Below, in pieces: positions 1-7,724 of a DNA stretch of 64,000 nt. The notes under the pieces are model-generated. The model did no database searches and was not told the DNA's origin. It saw only the letters and a list, made by a program, of their open reading frames with translations. The stretch spans positions 1,922,001 through 1,986,000 of the forward strand of contig NZ_JBLKNZ010000001.1 in assembly GCF_051414115.1 (NCBI RefSeq), in the 5' to 3' direction. Source of the DNA: Halovenus marina (GTDB lineage: Archaea; Halobacteriota; Halobacteria; Halobacteriales; Haloarculaceae). A program made the translations under genes and the position numbers. Numbering within the stretch: position 1 is the first letter of the stretch; every line of letters begins with the position of its first letter.

Positions 1-24
1 GTGCAGATTGCGACAGCTATCGTG

Positions 25-2064
25 TCAGAGTTCGTCGTCGCGCAGTTCCATCCGGGCGACGAGGTCGTAGGCGTTCTCGCCCTGACGGATGCTGTCGAGC
101 AGCGCGAAGGCGTCGCCGGGCGAGAGGAAGTGCGTCGTCACCGCCCGACCGAGCGGCGTCGGCGCAAGCCCGTCGATAAACTCGTATTCGAGGAGTTTCC
201 CCAGTGCGTGTTTGGTCGGTACCTCCCCGACCATCCGCTCGTTGAGTCGTTTCGCGGCGGTTCCTCCGACGGTGACGTTCGCGAGCGTCTCCTCGACGGC
301 CGCGGCCTCGTCGTAGCGCGTCTGGACTGGTTCCATCTCGCCTTTGAGCAGTTTGAAGGCCACCTCGTCTTCGGTCATCTCCTGGCTGTTGTGATAGACG
401 CCGTCGGGTTCGACGAGCAAATACACCGTCCCGGTGTCGTGGTAGTCCGGTCGTCCGGCGCGGCCAAGCATCTGGTGAAACTCCTGTACTGAGAGCCACT
501 CGATACCCATTGCGAGCGAGTCGAAGATGACCTGCGAGGCGGGGAAGTCGACGCCAGCGGCGAGTGCGGCAGTCGTGACGACTGCGGCCAGATCCTGGTC
601 GGCGAACTGCTTTTCGACACGATTCCGTCGCCCGTTGTCGAGGCCAGCGTGGTAGGGCGCGGCCGAGTAATCGAGTTGGCGCGCAATCTCGTGACAGCGC
701 CGCCGGGAGTTGGTGAAGATGATCGTCTGCCCGCGGTAGCCCTTGCTCGATTTCGTGTCGAAGGCGCGCCTGACGAGTCTGTTCTCGACATCGACTTTCT
801 CCCTGCTGTCGAGGAAGGTGACGTGCCGTTCGATCGGAACGGGGCGCTCCTCGAACTCGATGAGGGTTGCTTCGAGCGCGCCAGCGAGTGCCTCGGCGTT
901 GCCGACCGTCGCAGAGAGATAGATCCACTGCGTGTCGCCTGCGGACTCGCGCTCGCAGTAGTGCTTGAGACGGCTGATGAGGCCATCGAGTCGGTGGCCA
1001 CGCTCGCCCTCGCCGAGATTGTGCACCTCGTCGATGACAACCGTTCCGACGTCACCGATATCGCGTCCGGTGCGGAGCGCGTGATCGACGCCCTCGTAGG
1101 TGCCGACGATGACGTCCGCGTCCGGGTCGAAGCGGTTGCCGTCGTCGTTGATTCGGCTCGCTCCGACCCGGAGTGTGACGTCGACGATGTCGCCGTAGCG
1201 GTCCTGGAACTCGCCGTACTTCTGATTCGCGAGCGCGACCAGCGGCACGAGAAAGAGCAGTTTCCCCTCGCCGTTGAGCGCGCGGTCCAGCCCAGCCATC
1301 TCGCCGATCAGTGTCTTTCCCGTCGCCGTCGCGCTGACGACCAACTGGTCCTGGCCGTCGACTGCGCCGTTCTCGACGGCGAGGCTCTGAACGGGCAACA
1401 GCGTGTCGAAGCGCTCTTCGACCCGGGACTGGATCCCGGGATGGAGCGAGAGCGAGTCGACGCGAACCGGGTCCACGTCCTCGACCGTCGGGCTGATCTC
1501 GTCGAACTTGGTCAACTCGGGGTCGAGTTCGCCCGAAAGCAGGTTCACGACGCGTTCGAGATCCTTCACCTCGAAGAGCAGGTCTTCGAGTCGGTCCTGC
1601 GCCGTACCCGAGATGTCGCCGTGATAGGCCAACTGCCGGTCGAGTTCCTCGCGAGCGCAGTCCGGGCAGATGTCCTCCTGTTCGGTTGCTATCGCAGTCT
1701 CTGCAGTTATCGGCGAGTACCGCCCCTCGTCGGCGCAGTATCGACAGGTTCTGACGACTTTCGCGTCGAGTTGGTAGCCGTCGAGCATCTCCCGGAGTCG
1801 ATCGCGTCCGGCCTTCGAGGTCTGCTCGGAGATGCGGATGCGCGTCGCTCGACGAGCCAGTTCGACGAACTCGTCGGGGCTGCGGGGCGTCTCGCTGGTC
1901 CCCTCGACGACGCGCATTCGTGCCGGGCGGGGACCCGCATCGGTCTCCTTGAGTTCGAGTTTCCCGGTGAACGCGCGCTCCCCGTCACGATTGACGGCGA
2001 TGCGGAAGTCCTGGCCGTCCTCGTGTACAAAGAGCGTATCGACGCTGCCGACCTGCTGTGACAC
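25..2064 (-). CDS. Superfamily 2 DEAD/DEAH-type helicase with N-terminal zinc-binding region (DUF5814-like)
   Basis: This 679-residue protein is a predicted ATP-dependent nucleic acid helicase; its substrate is unknown. A Walker A-like ATATGKT lies at about residues 245-251, DEVH at 345-348, an LSAT motif after it, and a C-terminal helicase core with IIFTNSRRR and QMLGRAGRPDY. The first 150 residues include CRYC (107-110) and CPDC (133-136), a likely four-cysteine zinc site. Its overall plan recalls Hel308/Ski2 enzymes but the N-terminus is a haloarchaeal type that I associate with DUF5814. The start is GTG at 2064, with a TATA-like tgaaatacg on the minus strand about 27 bases upstream, which suggests a leaderless message. 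Helicase assignment is firm; DNA or RNA preference is not visible. Confidence 0.87.
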   Translation of the reverse strand: MSQQVGSVDTLFVHEDGQDFRIAVNRDGERAFTGKLELKETDAGPRPARMRVVEGTSETPRSPDEFVELARRATRIRISEQTSKAGRDRLREMLDGYQLDAKVVRTCRYCADEGRYSPITAETAIATEQEDICPDCAREELDRQLAYHGDISGTAQDRLEDLLFEVKDLERVVNLLSGELDPELTKFDEISPTVEDVDPVRVDSLSLHPGIQSRVEERFDTLLPVQSLAVENGAVDGQDQLVVSATATGKTLIGEMAGLDRALNGEGKLLFLVPLVALANQKYGEFQDRYGDIVDVTLRVGASRINDDGNRFDPDADVIVGTYEGVDHALRTGRDIGDVGTVVIDEVHNLGEGERGHRLDGLISRLKHYCERESAGDTQWIYLSATVGNAEALAGALEATLIEFEERPVPIERHVTFLDSREKVDVENRLVRRAFDTKSSKGYRGQTIIFTNSRRRCHEIARQLDYSAAPYHAGLDNGRRNRVEKQFADQDLAAVVTTAALAAGVDFPASQVIFDSLAMGIEWLSVQEFHQMLGRAGRPDYHDTGTVYLLVEPDGVYHNSQEMTEDEVAFKLLKGEMEPVQTRYDEAAAVEETLANVTVGGTAAKRLNERMVGEVPTKHALGKLLEYEFIDGLAPTPLGRAVTTHFLSPGDAFALLDSIRQGENAYDLVARMELRDDEL

Positions 2065-2182
2065 AGAACGAGATAGGCGACCCCCGTATTTCAGTCGTGT
2101 GGATTTGTGGCTCTGCTCCGACGACCCGCGGAGGTACCTGGATAACGGCGCTTAAGACGACTCGAATCCACCGGCCGAATAG

Positions 2183-2908
2183 ATGCGTCAGTTTCGAGTC
2201 GGCCGAGTCGCAGACATCCCACTTCGGATGGACGTATCAGTCGTCGTCGTCTCCGCCGCGATTGCGGCGATGGTCGCTGTTCTCGCTGGCGACTGGGCCG
2301 AAATCCTCAACCTCTCCGCCGGGACGGATCTGGATTCCGAACGGCTCGGGGTAGGGATGTTTCCCTGGCTGCTCGGAGTTGTGACAGCGGTGCTGTTGCT
2401 CGCCTCCGTGCTCGGACACGAACTCGGGCACTGTCTGGCCGCCAGACGGTACGGACTCCCCGTGGAATCGGTCACATTCTGGCTGTTCGGTGGCGCAGCA
2501 CGGATTCAGACCGCGCCAGCGACGTGGCGACAGGAGGCTGTAATTTCGCTTGCCGGGCCAGCCGCGAGTCTGTGCTCCGGACTCGCTGCGACGGTTGCGT
2601 TTCTCGCTCTCGCACCGGGCGGGACTGCTCTTGCCGATTCGGTCCTGTTCGTGCTCGGCTACCTGATCGTGATGAATTCCGGGCTGGCAGTGGTCAACAT
2701 GCTCCCAGTGGTGCCGATGGATGGCGGGCAGACAGTGCGGGCAGTGCTCGCTCGTTCACGCCCCTACGCCGAGGCGACGAAACTAACGGCCGTGATCAGC
2801 GTCGGCGTCGCCAGCGCACTCGCGCTGGTCGGCGTCGCACTGTCGCTGTACGTGCTCGTCGGGTTCGCACTGCTCATGTGGCTGACCGTGCTGGTCGAAT
2901 CGAGGTAG
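2183..2908 (+). CDS. Site-2 protease family (M50) intramembrane metalloprotease
   Basis: This 241-residue polytopic membrane protein should cleave substrates within or near the membrane. The zinc motif HELGH is at 79-83 and the third ligand region, PMDGG, has its aspartate at 180, as in M50 proteases. Hydrophobic segments cover roughly 16-36, 60-95, 117-147, 153-175 and 200-237. There is no PDZ or CBS domain, so it is a minimal form. A TATA-like cttaag lies about 28 bases before the ATG, consistent with its own promoter and little or no leader. The neighbours give no hint of the substrate. Confidence 0.88.
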   Translation: MRQFRVGRVADIPLRMDVSVVVVSAAIAAMVAVLAGDWAEILNLSAGTDLDSERLGVGMFPWLLGVVTAVLLLASVLGHELGHCLAARRYGLPVESVTFWLFGGAARIQTAPATWRQEAVISLAGPAASLCSGLAATVAFLALAPGGTALADSVLFVLGYLIVMNSGLAVVNMLPVVPMDGGQTVRAVLARSRPYAEATKLTAVISVGVASALALVGVALSLYVLVGFALLMWLTVLVESR

Positions 2909-2972
2909 CGACAGCGTCCACAATTGTCGAACCCCACTAGAGATTTATGACAGAGCCCCGTCGTCGATACTA

Positions 2973-4079
2973 ATGACCGGTCCGCCTGAGCAGTCGATGC
3001 CGGATCGAGATGTGCGCACCGACGGCGGCGACACTGCGGCAGAGGGCGGTGCGGAGGACACGCCGAGTGACACACTGGGTGGGCGGATCGGCGGGGGTCG
3101 AGTGCGAACGTGGCTTCTGTTGAACGCGAATCGGAGATTTGTCGCGGCCGTGTTCGCACTCTCGATGTTTCTGGTACTCGTGCTGGCGAGTGCGCTTGAC
3201 ATCGCCCCGATGCGGCAGGTCGTCCGCGAGCAGACGGCGCTGTGGTGGGTCTTCTCCCCGCTCATCGGTGCGGTTATCACCGGTGTCACGCTCGTGGTCA
3301 CGTTCACGCAGTTAGTGCTCTCACAGGAACTCGGGCCACTGGGCGACCAGCGCGACCGGATGGGCGGAGCAATCGACTTCCGCGACGACGTCGAATCCTG
3401 GCTGGATACAGCGCCGACGCCGCCGGACCCGTCCTCGTTCCTTGCGGCGCTACTCGACGGGGTCGAGACACGTGCGCAGGCGCTTCAGACGGCCGCAGAC
3501 GACTGTGAAGACGAAGCGACCCGCGAGGAGGTGGCGGAGTTCGTCACGAGTCTCACAGACCAGGCAGCGGCCGTCGGTGAGGGGTTGGAAAACACTACGT
3601 TCGGCAAGTTCGACGTGCTCTATTCGGCGCTCGATTTCAACTACTCGTGGAAGATATACGAGGCAAACCGGCTCCGCCACGTCCACGACGAGGAACTCAC
3701 CGACGAAGCCAGGGAGGCGATCGATGAACTCATCAACGGACTGAAATTCTTTGGTCCCGCGCGCGAGCACTTCAAGACGCTGTACTTTCAGTGGGAGCTG
3801 ATCAACCTCTCGCGGGTGATGCTCTATGCAGCGTTTCCGGCACTTTCAGCCGCCTTTTTCCTCCAGTTGTACGTCTCGCCGAGTTCGTTTTCGGGGACGT
3901 ACCTCGGCGTCGACGGTCTCGTCTGGGTCGTCGCGGCAGGGGTGACGATCACGCTCGTCCCGTTCTGTCTGTTGACCGCCTACATTCTCCGCATCGTCAC
4001 CGTCGCGAAGCGAACGCTCGCTATCGGGCCGTTCATCCTCCGGGACACGGACCGGACGGAGGAAAGCGACTGGAAGTGA
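2973..4079 (+). CDS. Haloarchaeal multi-pass membrane protein of unknown function
   Basis: I do not recognise this 368-residue protein. After an acidic, probably disordered 45-residue N-terminus there are two membrane segments (about 53-72 and 88-112), a soluble region of about 160 residues rich in charged helices, and two more membrane segments (about 275-295 and 310-340). The plan is a four-helix membrane domain with a large loop between the pairs. A TATA-like gatttatga sits about 28 bases before the chosen ATG. A second Met eight codons in is an alternative start. The gene lies alone between a protease and aroC on the same strand. Confidence 0.78.
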   Translation: MTGPPEQSMPDRDVRTDGGDTAAEGGAEDTPSDTLGGRIGGGRVRTWLLLNANRRFVAAVFALSMFLVLVLASALDIAPMRQVVREQTALWWVFSPLIGAVITGVTLVVTFTQLVLSQELGPLGDQRDRMGGAIDFRDDVESWLDTAPTPPDPSSFLAALLDGVETRAQALQTAADDCEDEATREEVAEFVTSLTDQAAAVGEGLENTTFGKFDVLYSALDFNYSWKIYEANRLRHVHDEELTDEAREAIDELINGLKFFGPAREHFKTLYFQWELINLSRVMLYAAFPALSAAFFLQLYVSPSSFSGTYLGVDGLVWVVAAGVTITLVPFCLLTAYILRIVTVAKRTLAIGPFILRDTDRTEESDWK

Positions 4080-4107
4080 GGGGCTGGCGACCGCGAACTT
4101 TCTCAAC

Positions 4108-4116
4108 ATCTTTATG
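4108..4116 (+). promoter_or_regulatory. TATA-like box of aroC
   Basis: The stretch catctttatg is centred about 27 bases before the aroC ATG, the usual archaeal distance between TATA box and transcription start. The message would begin at or next to the ATG, so aroC looks leaderless. Confidence 0.5.
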
Positions 4117-4139
4117 CCAGCACGCACCACTGTCGCGTA

Positions 4140-5363
4140 ATGAACGGGAACCGGTACGGCAGACTCTTTCAGGTGACGACGTTCGGGGAATCTCACGGCG
4201 AGGCGATGGGCTGTACGGTGTCGGGCTGTCCGGCGGGCGTCGAACTCGACGAGGCAGAAATTCAGGCGGAACTCGACAGACGGAAGCCGGGGCAGTCGAT
4301 GATCACTACCTCTCGGGGCGAACCCGACGAGGTGTCGATCAAGTCTGGCATGCAGGACGGATACACGACGGGGACGCCAATCGGAATGGTCATCCAGAAC
4401 AAGGACGCGCGCTCGGGCAAGTACGAACCGTTCGTCACTGCGCCCCGCCCCTCACACGGCGATTACACCTACTCGGCGAAGTTCGGCACGCGCAACTGGG
4501 GCGGCGGCGGCCGGTCGTCGGCCCGCGAGACGGTCAACTGGGTCGCCGCGGGTGCGGTCGCAAAGCAGGTGCTCGACCAGAGCGAGTACGACGTGCAGGT
4601 GAAAGCCCACGTCAATCAGGTGGGCGACATCAGAGCGCCCGAGGTGAGCTTCGAGGAGATGCTCGAACACACCGAGGAAAACGAGGTTCGGTGTGCTCAT
4701 CCCGAGACGGCAGAGCGCATGCGTGAGGCGATAGACGAATACCAGCAGGAGGGGGACTCCATCGGCGGGTCGGTCTACTTCGAGTGTCGCGGCGTGCCCC
4801 GCGGACTCGGCGCACCGCGGTTCGATTCGTTTGCCGCCCGACTGGGGAAGGCCTTCTTCTCGATTCCGGCAACGAGTGCCTTCCAGTTCGGGAAGGGACG
4901 AGAGACCCGAACCATGCGGGGTATCGAGCGAAACGAGGACTGGGAGTTCGACGAGGGCGACCATCCCGAGACAGTCAGCGAGGAGGGCGACCCCGTTCCG
5001 GTCGGCAACGACCACGGCGGTCTCCAGGGTGGGATCACGACCGGCGAACCGATCTACGGCGAGGCGACGTGGCATCCCCCGACGAGCATTCCGAAAGCGC
5101 AGAAGACCGCAGACTGGGAGACTGAAGAGCGAAAGGAGATTCAGGTCGTCGGCCGTCACGACCCCGTGTTGATGCCACGGGCCGTCCCAGTTGTGGAGGC
5201 GATGCTCCGACTGACGATTCTGGATTTCATGCTACTCGGCGGCCGCATCAATCCCGACCGGCTAGACGACCGGCCGGGCGAGTACGACACCGACTATCAT
5301 CCATCGAGTCCGGTCAACGACCCCGACGACGCTGACACCCACGCGGAGACCCTCGACGAGTGA
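4140..5363 (+). CDS. aroC: Chorismate synthase
   Basis: Catalyses the last shikimate-pathway step, 5-enolpyruvylshikimate-3-phosphate to chorismate, using reduced FMN. The N-terminal signature FGESHG starts at residue 15 and carries the first conserved histidine. The glycine-rich GGGRSSARET block near 119-128 and HDPVLMPRAVPVVEAM near the C-terminus are family hallmarks. At 407 residues it is a little longer than bacterial enzymes, with an acidic C-terminal tail typical of halophiles. Its TGA stop codon is also the first three bases of an 84-bp palindromic repeat that follows it. It is not next to other aromatic biosynthesis genes, although a lone trpB lies 42 kb away. Confidence 0.97.
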   Translation: MNGNRYGRLFQVTTFGESHGEAMGCTVSGCPAGVELDEAEIQAELDRRKPGQSMITTSRGEPDEVSIKSGMQDGYTTGTPIGMVIQNKDARSGKYEPFVTAPRPSHGDYTYSAKFGTRNWGGGGRSSARETVNWVAAGAVAKQVLDQSEYDVQVKAHVNQVGDIRAPEVSFEEMLEHTEENEVRCAHPETAERMREAIDEYQQEGDSIGGSVYFECRGVPRGLGAPRFDSFAARLGKAFFSIPATSAFQFGKGRETRTMRGIERNEDWEFDEGDHPETVSEEGDPVPVGNDHGGLQGGITTGEPIYGEATWHPPTSIPKAQKTADWETEERKEIQVVGRHDPVLMPRAVPVVEAMLRLTILDFMLLGGRINPDRLDDRPGEYDTDYHPSSPVNDPDDADTHAETLDE

Positions 5364-5444
5364 TACTGCTGGCTGTCCGTTCGTAGAGATATTTGCCACC
5401 CCGGGGTGGCGAATGCTGTCAAAATAGTACAGTCAGCAGTATGA
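5361..5444 (+). repeat. 84-bp stop-codon-linked palindromic repeat, copy A (after aroC)
   Basis: The element begins with the aroC TGA. The left arm TGATACTGCTGGCTGT (5361-5376) pairs with the right arm ACAGTCAGCAGTATGA (5429-5444) at 14 of 16 positions. In the exact centre is a perfect 16-bp palindrome, gccaccccggggtggc (5395-5410). The spacing is symmetrical: 16, 18, 16, 18 and 16 bases. Two other full copies lie at 13451-13534 and 53017-53100. As RNA it would form a long 3' hairpin. Confidence 0.88.
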
Positions 5445-5470
5445 GCGCCACGGAGAACCGGCCCAGACGC

Positions 5471-5505
5471 GAACCGAAGCTTTCAATCACGCGTGCTTGT
5501 AACCT
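5471..5505 (+). promoter_or_regulatory. Promoter-like element shared by the two halocyanin genes (first copy)
   Basis: The block GAACCGAAGCTTTCAATC starts 50 bases before the ATG of the three-domain halocyanin. A block matching it at 16 of 18 positions starts 51 bases before the ATG of the second halocyanin (7140). Similarity continues loosely for another 18 bases. It probably combines a BRE/TATA region with a common regulator site. No other copy was noticed. Confidence 0.5.
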
Positions 5506-5520
5506 CCGAACAGACAACCA

Positions 5521-6894
5521 ATGACCGACTTCGAGCGGCGGAAGGTTCTGAAAGCTGGCGGCGCGGCACTGACAATCGGGCTGGCAGGCTGTATCGCCGA
5601 CAGCCGCGGCGTTCCGGGCCGTTCCGATCCGCCTGAGGATGGCGACGATGACGGCACCGGCGATGGCACCGGTGACGGCACCGGCGATGGCAGTACGCCC
5701 CAGCCAGGTATGCAGGCCCAGATCGACGACCACCTCTCGGACACCGGCAACTACGACGGTACTGTTCAGGACTTCACCGGACAGGACGCTGTCGACCTGA
5801 CAAACGGGGAGGTCGAAGGCACAGAGCAAGCCTACGTCTTCGACCCGCCAGCGATTCAGGTCGATCCGGGGACGGAGATTACGTGGACGTGGTCGGGCGA
5901 CATCGGCCACTCCGTGACCCATTCCAACGGGGACATGTTCGACAGCGGAATCCAGACCGGCGACGGGACCACCTTCTCCCAGACCTTCGAGGAGGAAGGG
6001 CTGTATCTGTATCACTGCATCCCGCACCGCTCGCTCGGACAGAAGGGTGCAATCGTCGTCGGAGAGATGGGCGGCGGCAACGGCAACGGCGATGGCGGGA
6101 CCGGTGCCGACATGGAAGCGATCAACGAGCACCTCTCTGACACCGGCAACTACGGCGGCTCTCTCGAAGATCTCACCGGGCAGGGCGCCGTCGACGTGAC
6201 AAACGGAGAGGTTGAGGGCACAGAGCAATCGTACGTCTTCGACCCGCCAGCGATCCGGATCGACGCCGGAACGGAAGTCACGTGGACGTGGTCGGGCGAC
6301 ATCGGCCACTCCGTGACCCATTCCAACGGGGACATGTTCGACAGCGGAATCCAGACCGGCGACGGGACCACCTTCTCCCAGACCTTCGACGAACCCGGAA
6401 CGTACCTGTATCACTGTATCCCCCATCGCTCACTCGGACAGAAGGGTGCAATCGTCGTCGAAGGCGGAAGCGGCGACGGGAGCAGCGACGATGGAACCGG
6501 AAACGGTGGCGGAGGGACCGCGACGGTCGAGATGATCACTGACAGCGGGAATTACTACTACGATCCGATTGGACTGCACGTCGAAGCAGGCACCACGGTG
6601 ACATTCGAGAACGTAGAGGGAAGTCACAACGTCGTCAGCTACGAGGGGCGCATTCCTGAGGGCGCAGAGCAGTTCAGTACGACCATCGGTGAAACTGCCG
6701 AACTCACCTTCGAGACCGCAGGTACGTACGATTTCTACTGCCAGCCGCACAAGACGCTCGGGATGGTCGGTCGTATCGTCGTCGGTGAACCCGGCGGCCC
6801 CGCCGAAGGCAGCATGCCCCCGGACGGCGAGGTGCCCGACAGCCAGACCATCGTCGACCAGGGCAGCGTCTCCTACAGCGACTTCACGGGATAA
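5521..6894 (+). CDS. Three-domain halocyanin (type 1 blue copper) lipoprotein
   Basis: Predicted electron carrier tethered outside the cell membrane. The N-terminus has a twin-arginine signal (RRKVLKAGG) ending in a lipobox with Cys24, followed by an Asp/Gly/Thr linker. Three cupredoxin domains of 457 residues total follow. Domain 1 has ligands His130, Cys166 and His169; domain 2 His263, Cys299 and His302; domain 3 His369, Cys407, His410 and Met415. Domains 1 and 2 carry Gln (174 and 307) where the axial Met is expected. These two domains share an identical 110-bp stretch, so they arose by or were homogenised by internal duplication. It begins the redox cluster that continues with a second halocyanin, a Fe-S protein and NrfD. 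Confidence 0.9.
   Translation: MTDFERRKVLKAGGAALTIGLAGCIADSRGVPGRSDPPEDGDDDGTGDGTGDGTGDGSTPQPGMQAQIDDHLSDTGNYDGTVQDFTGQDAVDLTNGEVEGTEQAYVFDPPAIQVDPGTEITWTWSGDIGHSVTHSNGDMFDSGIQTGDGTTFSQTFEEEGLYLYHCIPHRSLGQKGAIVVGEMGGGNGNGDGGTGADMEAINEHLSDTGNYGGSLEDLTGQGAVDVTNGEVEGTEQSYVFDPPAIRIDAGTEVTWTWSGDIGHSVTHSNGDMFDSGIQTGDGTTFSQTFDEPGTYLYHCIPHRSLGQKGAIVVEGGSGDGSSDDGTGNGGGGTATVEMITDSGNYYYDPIGLHVEAGTTVTFENVEGSHNVVSYEGRIPEGAEQFSTTIGETAELTFETAGTYDFYCQPHKTLGMVGRIVVGEPGGPAEGSMPPDGEVPDSQTIVDQGSVSYSDFTG
5881..5990 (+). repeat. 110-bp exact intragenic repeat, first copy
   Basis: Identical base for base to 6280-6389, 399 bases downstream in the same halocyanin gene and in the same frame. It encodes the His-ligand half of copper domains 1 and 2. 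Flanking codons differ clearly, so the identity is local and points to recent gene conversion or duplication. Confidence 0.9.
6280..6389 (+). repeat. 110-bp exact intragenic repeat, second copy
   Basis: Second copy of the segment at 5881-5990, lying in copper domain 2. A shorter block coding for the Gly-Gln-Lys-Gly axial-ligand loop is also nearly identical between the two domains. Confidence 0.9.
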
Positions 6895-7076
6895 CTCCGG
6901 CCGATATTCGCCGTCACGTTCTTTCTGTTTACCGAGTTGTGGATGCCAGACTGCCGTAATGGCGAGTCCGAAATCCGGCAACGAGATCTGCACCCGTCAG
7001 AGCGAGACGACCACCGCCGCAGGTTTCCGTATCCGAGTGCCGACTGTGGTACTCGCTGAGAAAGTACGCTAAATGG

Positions 7077-7095
7077 TCTCGAAGCTACTTCGAGA
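7077..7095. repeat. Small perfect inverted repeat between the halocyanin genes
   Basis: tctcgaag and cttcgaga form a perfect 8-bp stem around a 3-base loop, about 95 bases before the second halocyanin start. It could be an operator or a terminator hairpin for the upstream gene. The rest of 6895-7190 shows no gene. Confidence 0.5.
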
Positions 7096-7139
7096 TCCAA
7101 CTTAAATGTTCGCCGTCTTCTCACCGTTCAGGAACGGCT

Positions 7140-7174
7140 GAATCGAAGCATTCAATCGGGAGTGGTTACAATCC
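7140..7174 (+). promoter_or_regulatory. Promoter-like element shared by the two halocyanin genes (second copy)
   Basis: GAATCGAAGCATTCAATC matches the block at 5471 at 16 of 18 positions and sits at the same distance from the start codon (51 against 50 bases), suggesting both halocyanins answer to the same control. Confidence 0.5.
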
Positions 7175-7190
7175 CGCACCGACGAGAACT

Positions 7191-7682
7191 ATGACCACGG
7201 TCGATCCACAGCGACGAAAGATGTTGATGGCGGCTGGGGCAGCTGCGACGGTCGGACTCGCGGGCTGTTCCGGCGACGGAGATGGTGGTGATGATGAAGG
7301 TGATGGCGACGATAGCGGTTCACCGGAGACCGTCAGCGACGTTCCTGAAGAGGTCGACGGATACCTCGGGGACAACAACGCGAACGGCTACGAAGGCGAA
7401 CTCGTCGACTATCGCGGTGAGAGCGAGGCCACGGTCGATGTCGGCCCGGGTGGCAACTTCCGCTTTGGCCCGGCGGCGGTCATCGTCGATTCGGGAACCA
7501 CAGTGCAGTGGGAGTGGCAATCGAGTGGTCACTCGGTCACGTCTACTGATGACCTGTTCGACAGTGGCATCCAGAACGAGGGCGACGAGTTCAGTTACGC
7601 CTTCGAGGAGACCGGCAACTTCATGTACTACTGTATCCCCCATCAAGGAAATGGACACCACGGTGCAGTAGTCGTCGAGTAG
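7191..7682 (+). CDS. Single-domain halocyanin lipoprotein
   Basis: A 163-residue blue copper protein with a twin-arginine signal (QRRKMLMAAG) and a lipobox ending at Cys26, then an acidic linker and one cupredoxin domain. Copper ligands visible are His114, Cys148 and His151. The axial Met position, five residues after His151, is His156, within GNGHHG. Replacement of the axial ligand should change redox potential, as in other cupredoxins, but the size and direction cannot be read from sequence. It is followed after 42 bases by the Fe-S subunit gene on the same strand, so they may share a transcript. Confidence 0.9.
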   Translation: MTTVDPQRRKMLMAAGAAATVGLAGCSGDGDGGDDEGDGDDSGSPETVSDVPEEVDGYLGDNNANGYEGELVDYRGESEATVDVGPGGNFRFGPAAVIVDSGTTVQWEWQSSGHSVTSTDDLFDSGIQNEGDEFSYAFEETGNFMYYCIPHQGNGHHGAVVVE

Positions 7683-7724
7683 CGTGGATCGAACGAACAA
7701 CAGATCTGGACACGGTGAAATCGA

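Noticed and set aside
5650..5700. Short tandem Gly-Asp-Thr codon repeats in the halocyanin linker
   Set aside because: They look like a CRISPR or satellite at first glance but are coding low-complexity linker sequence.
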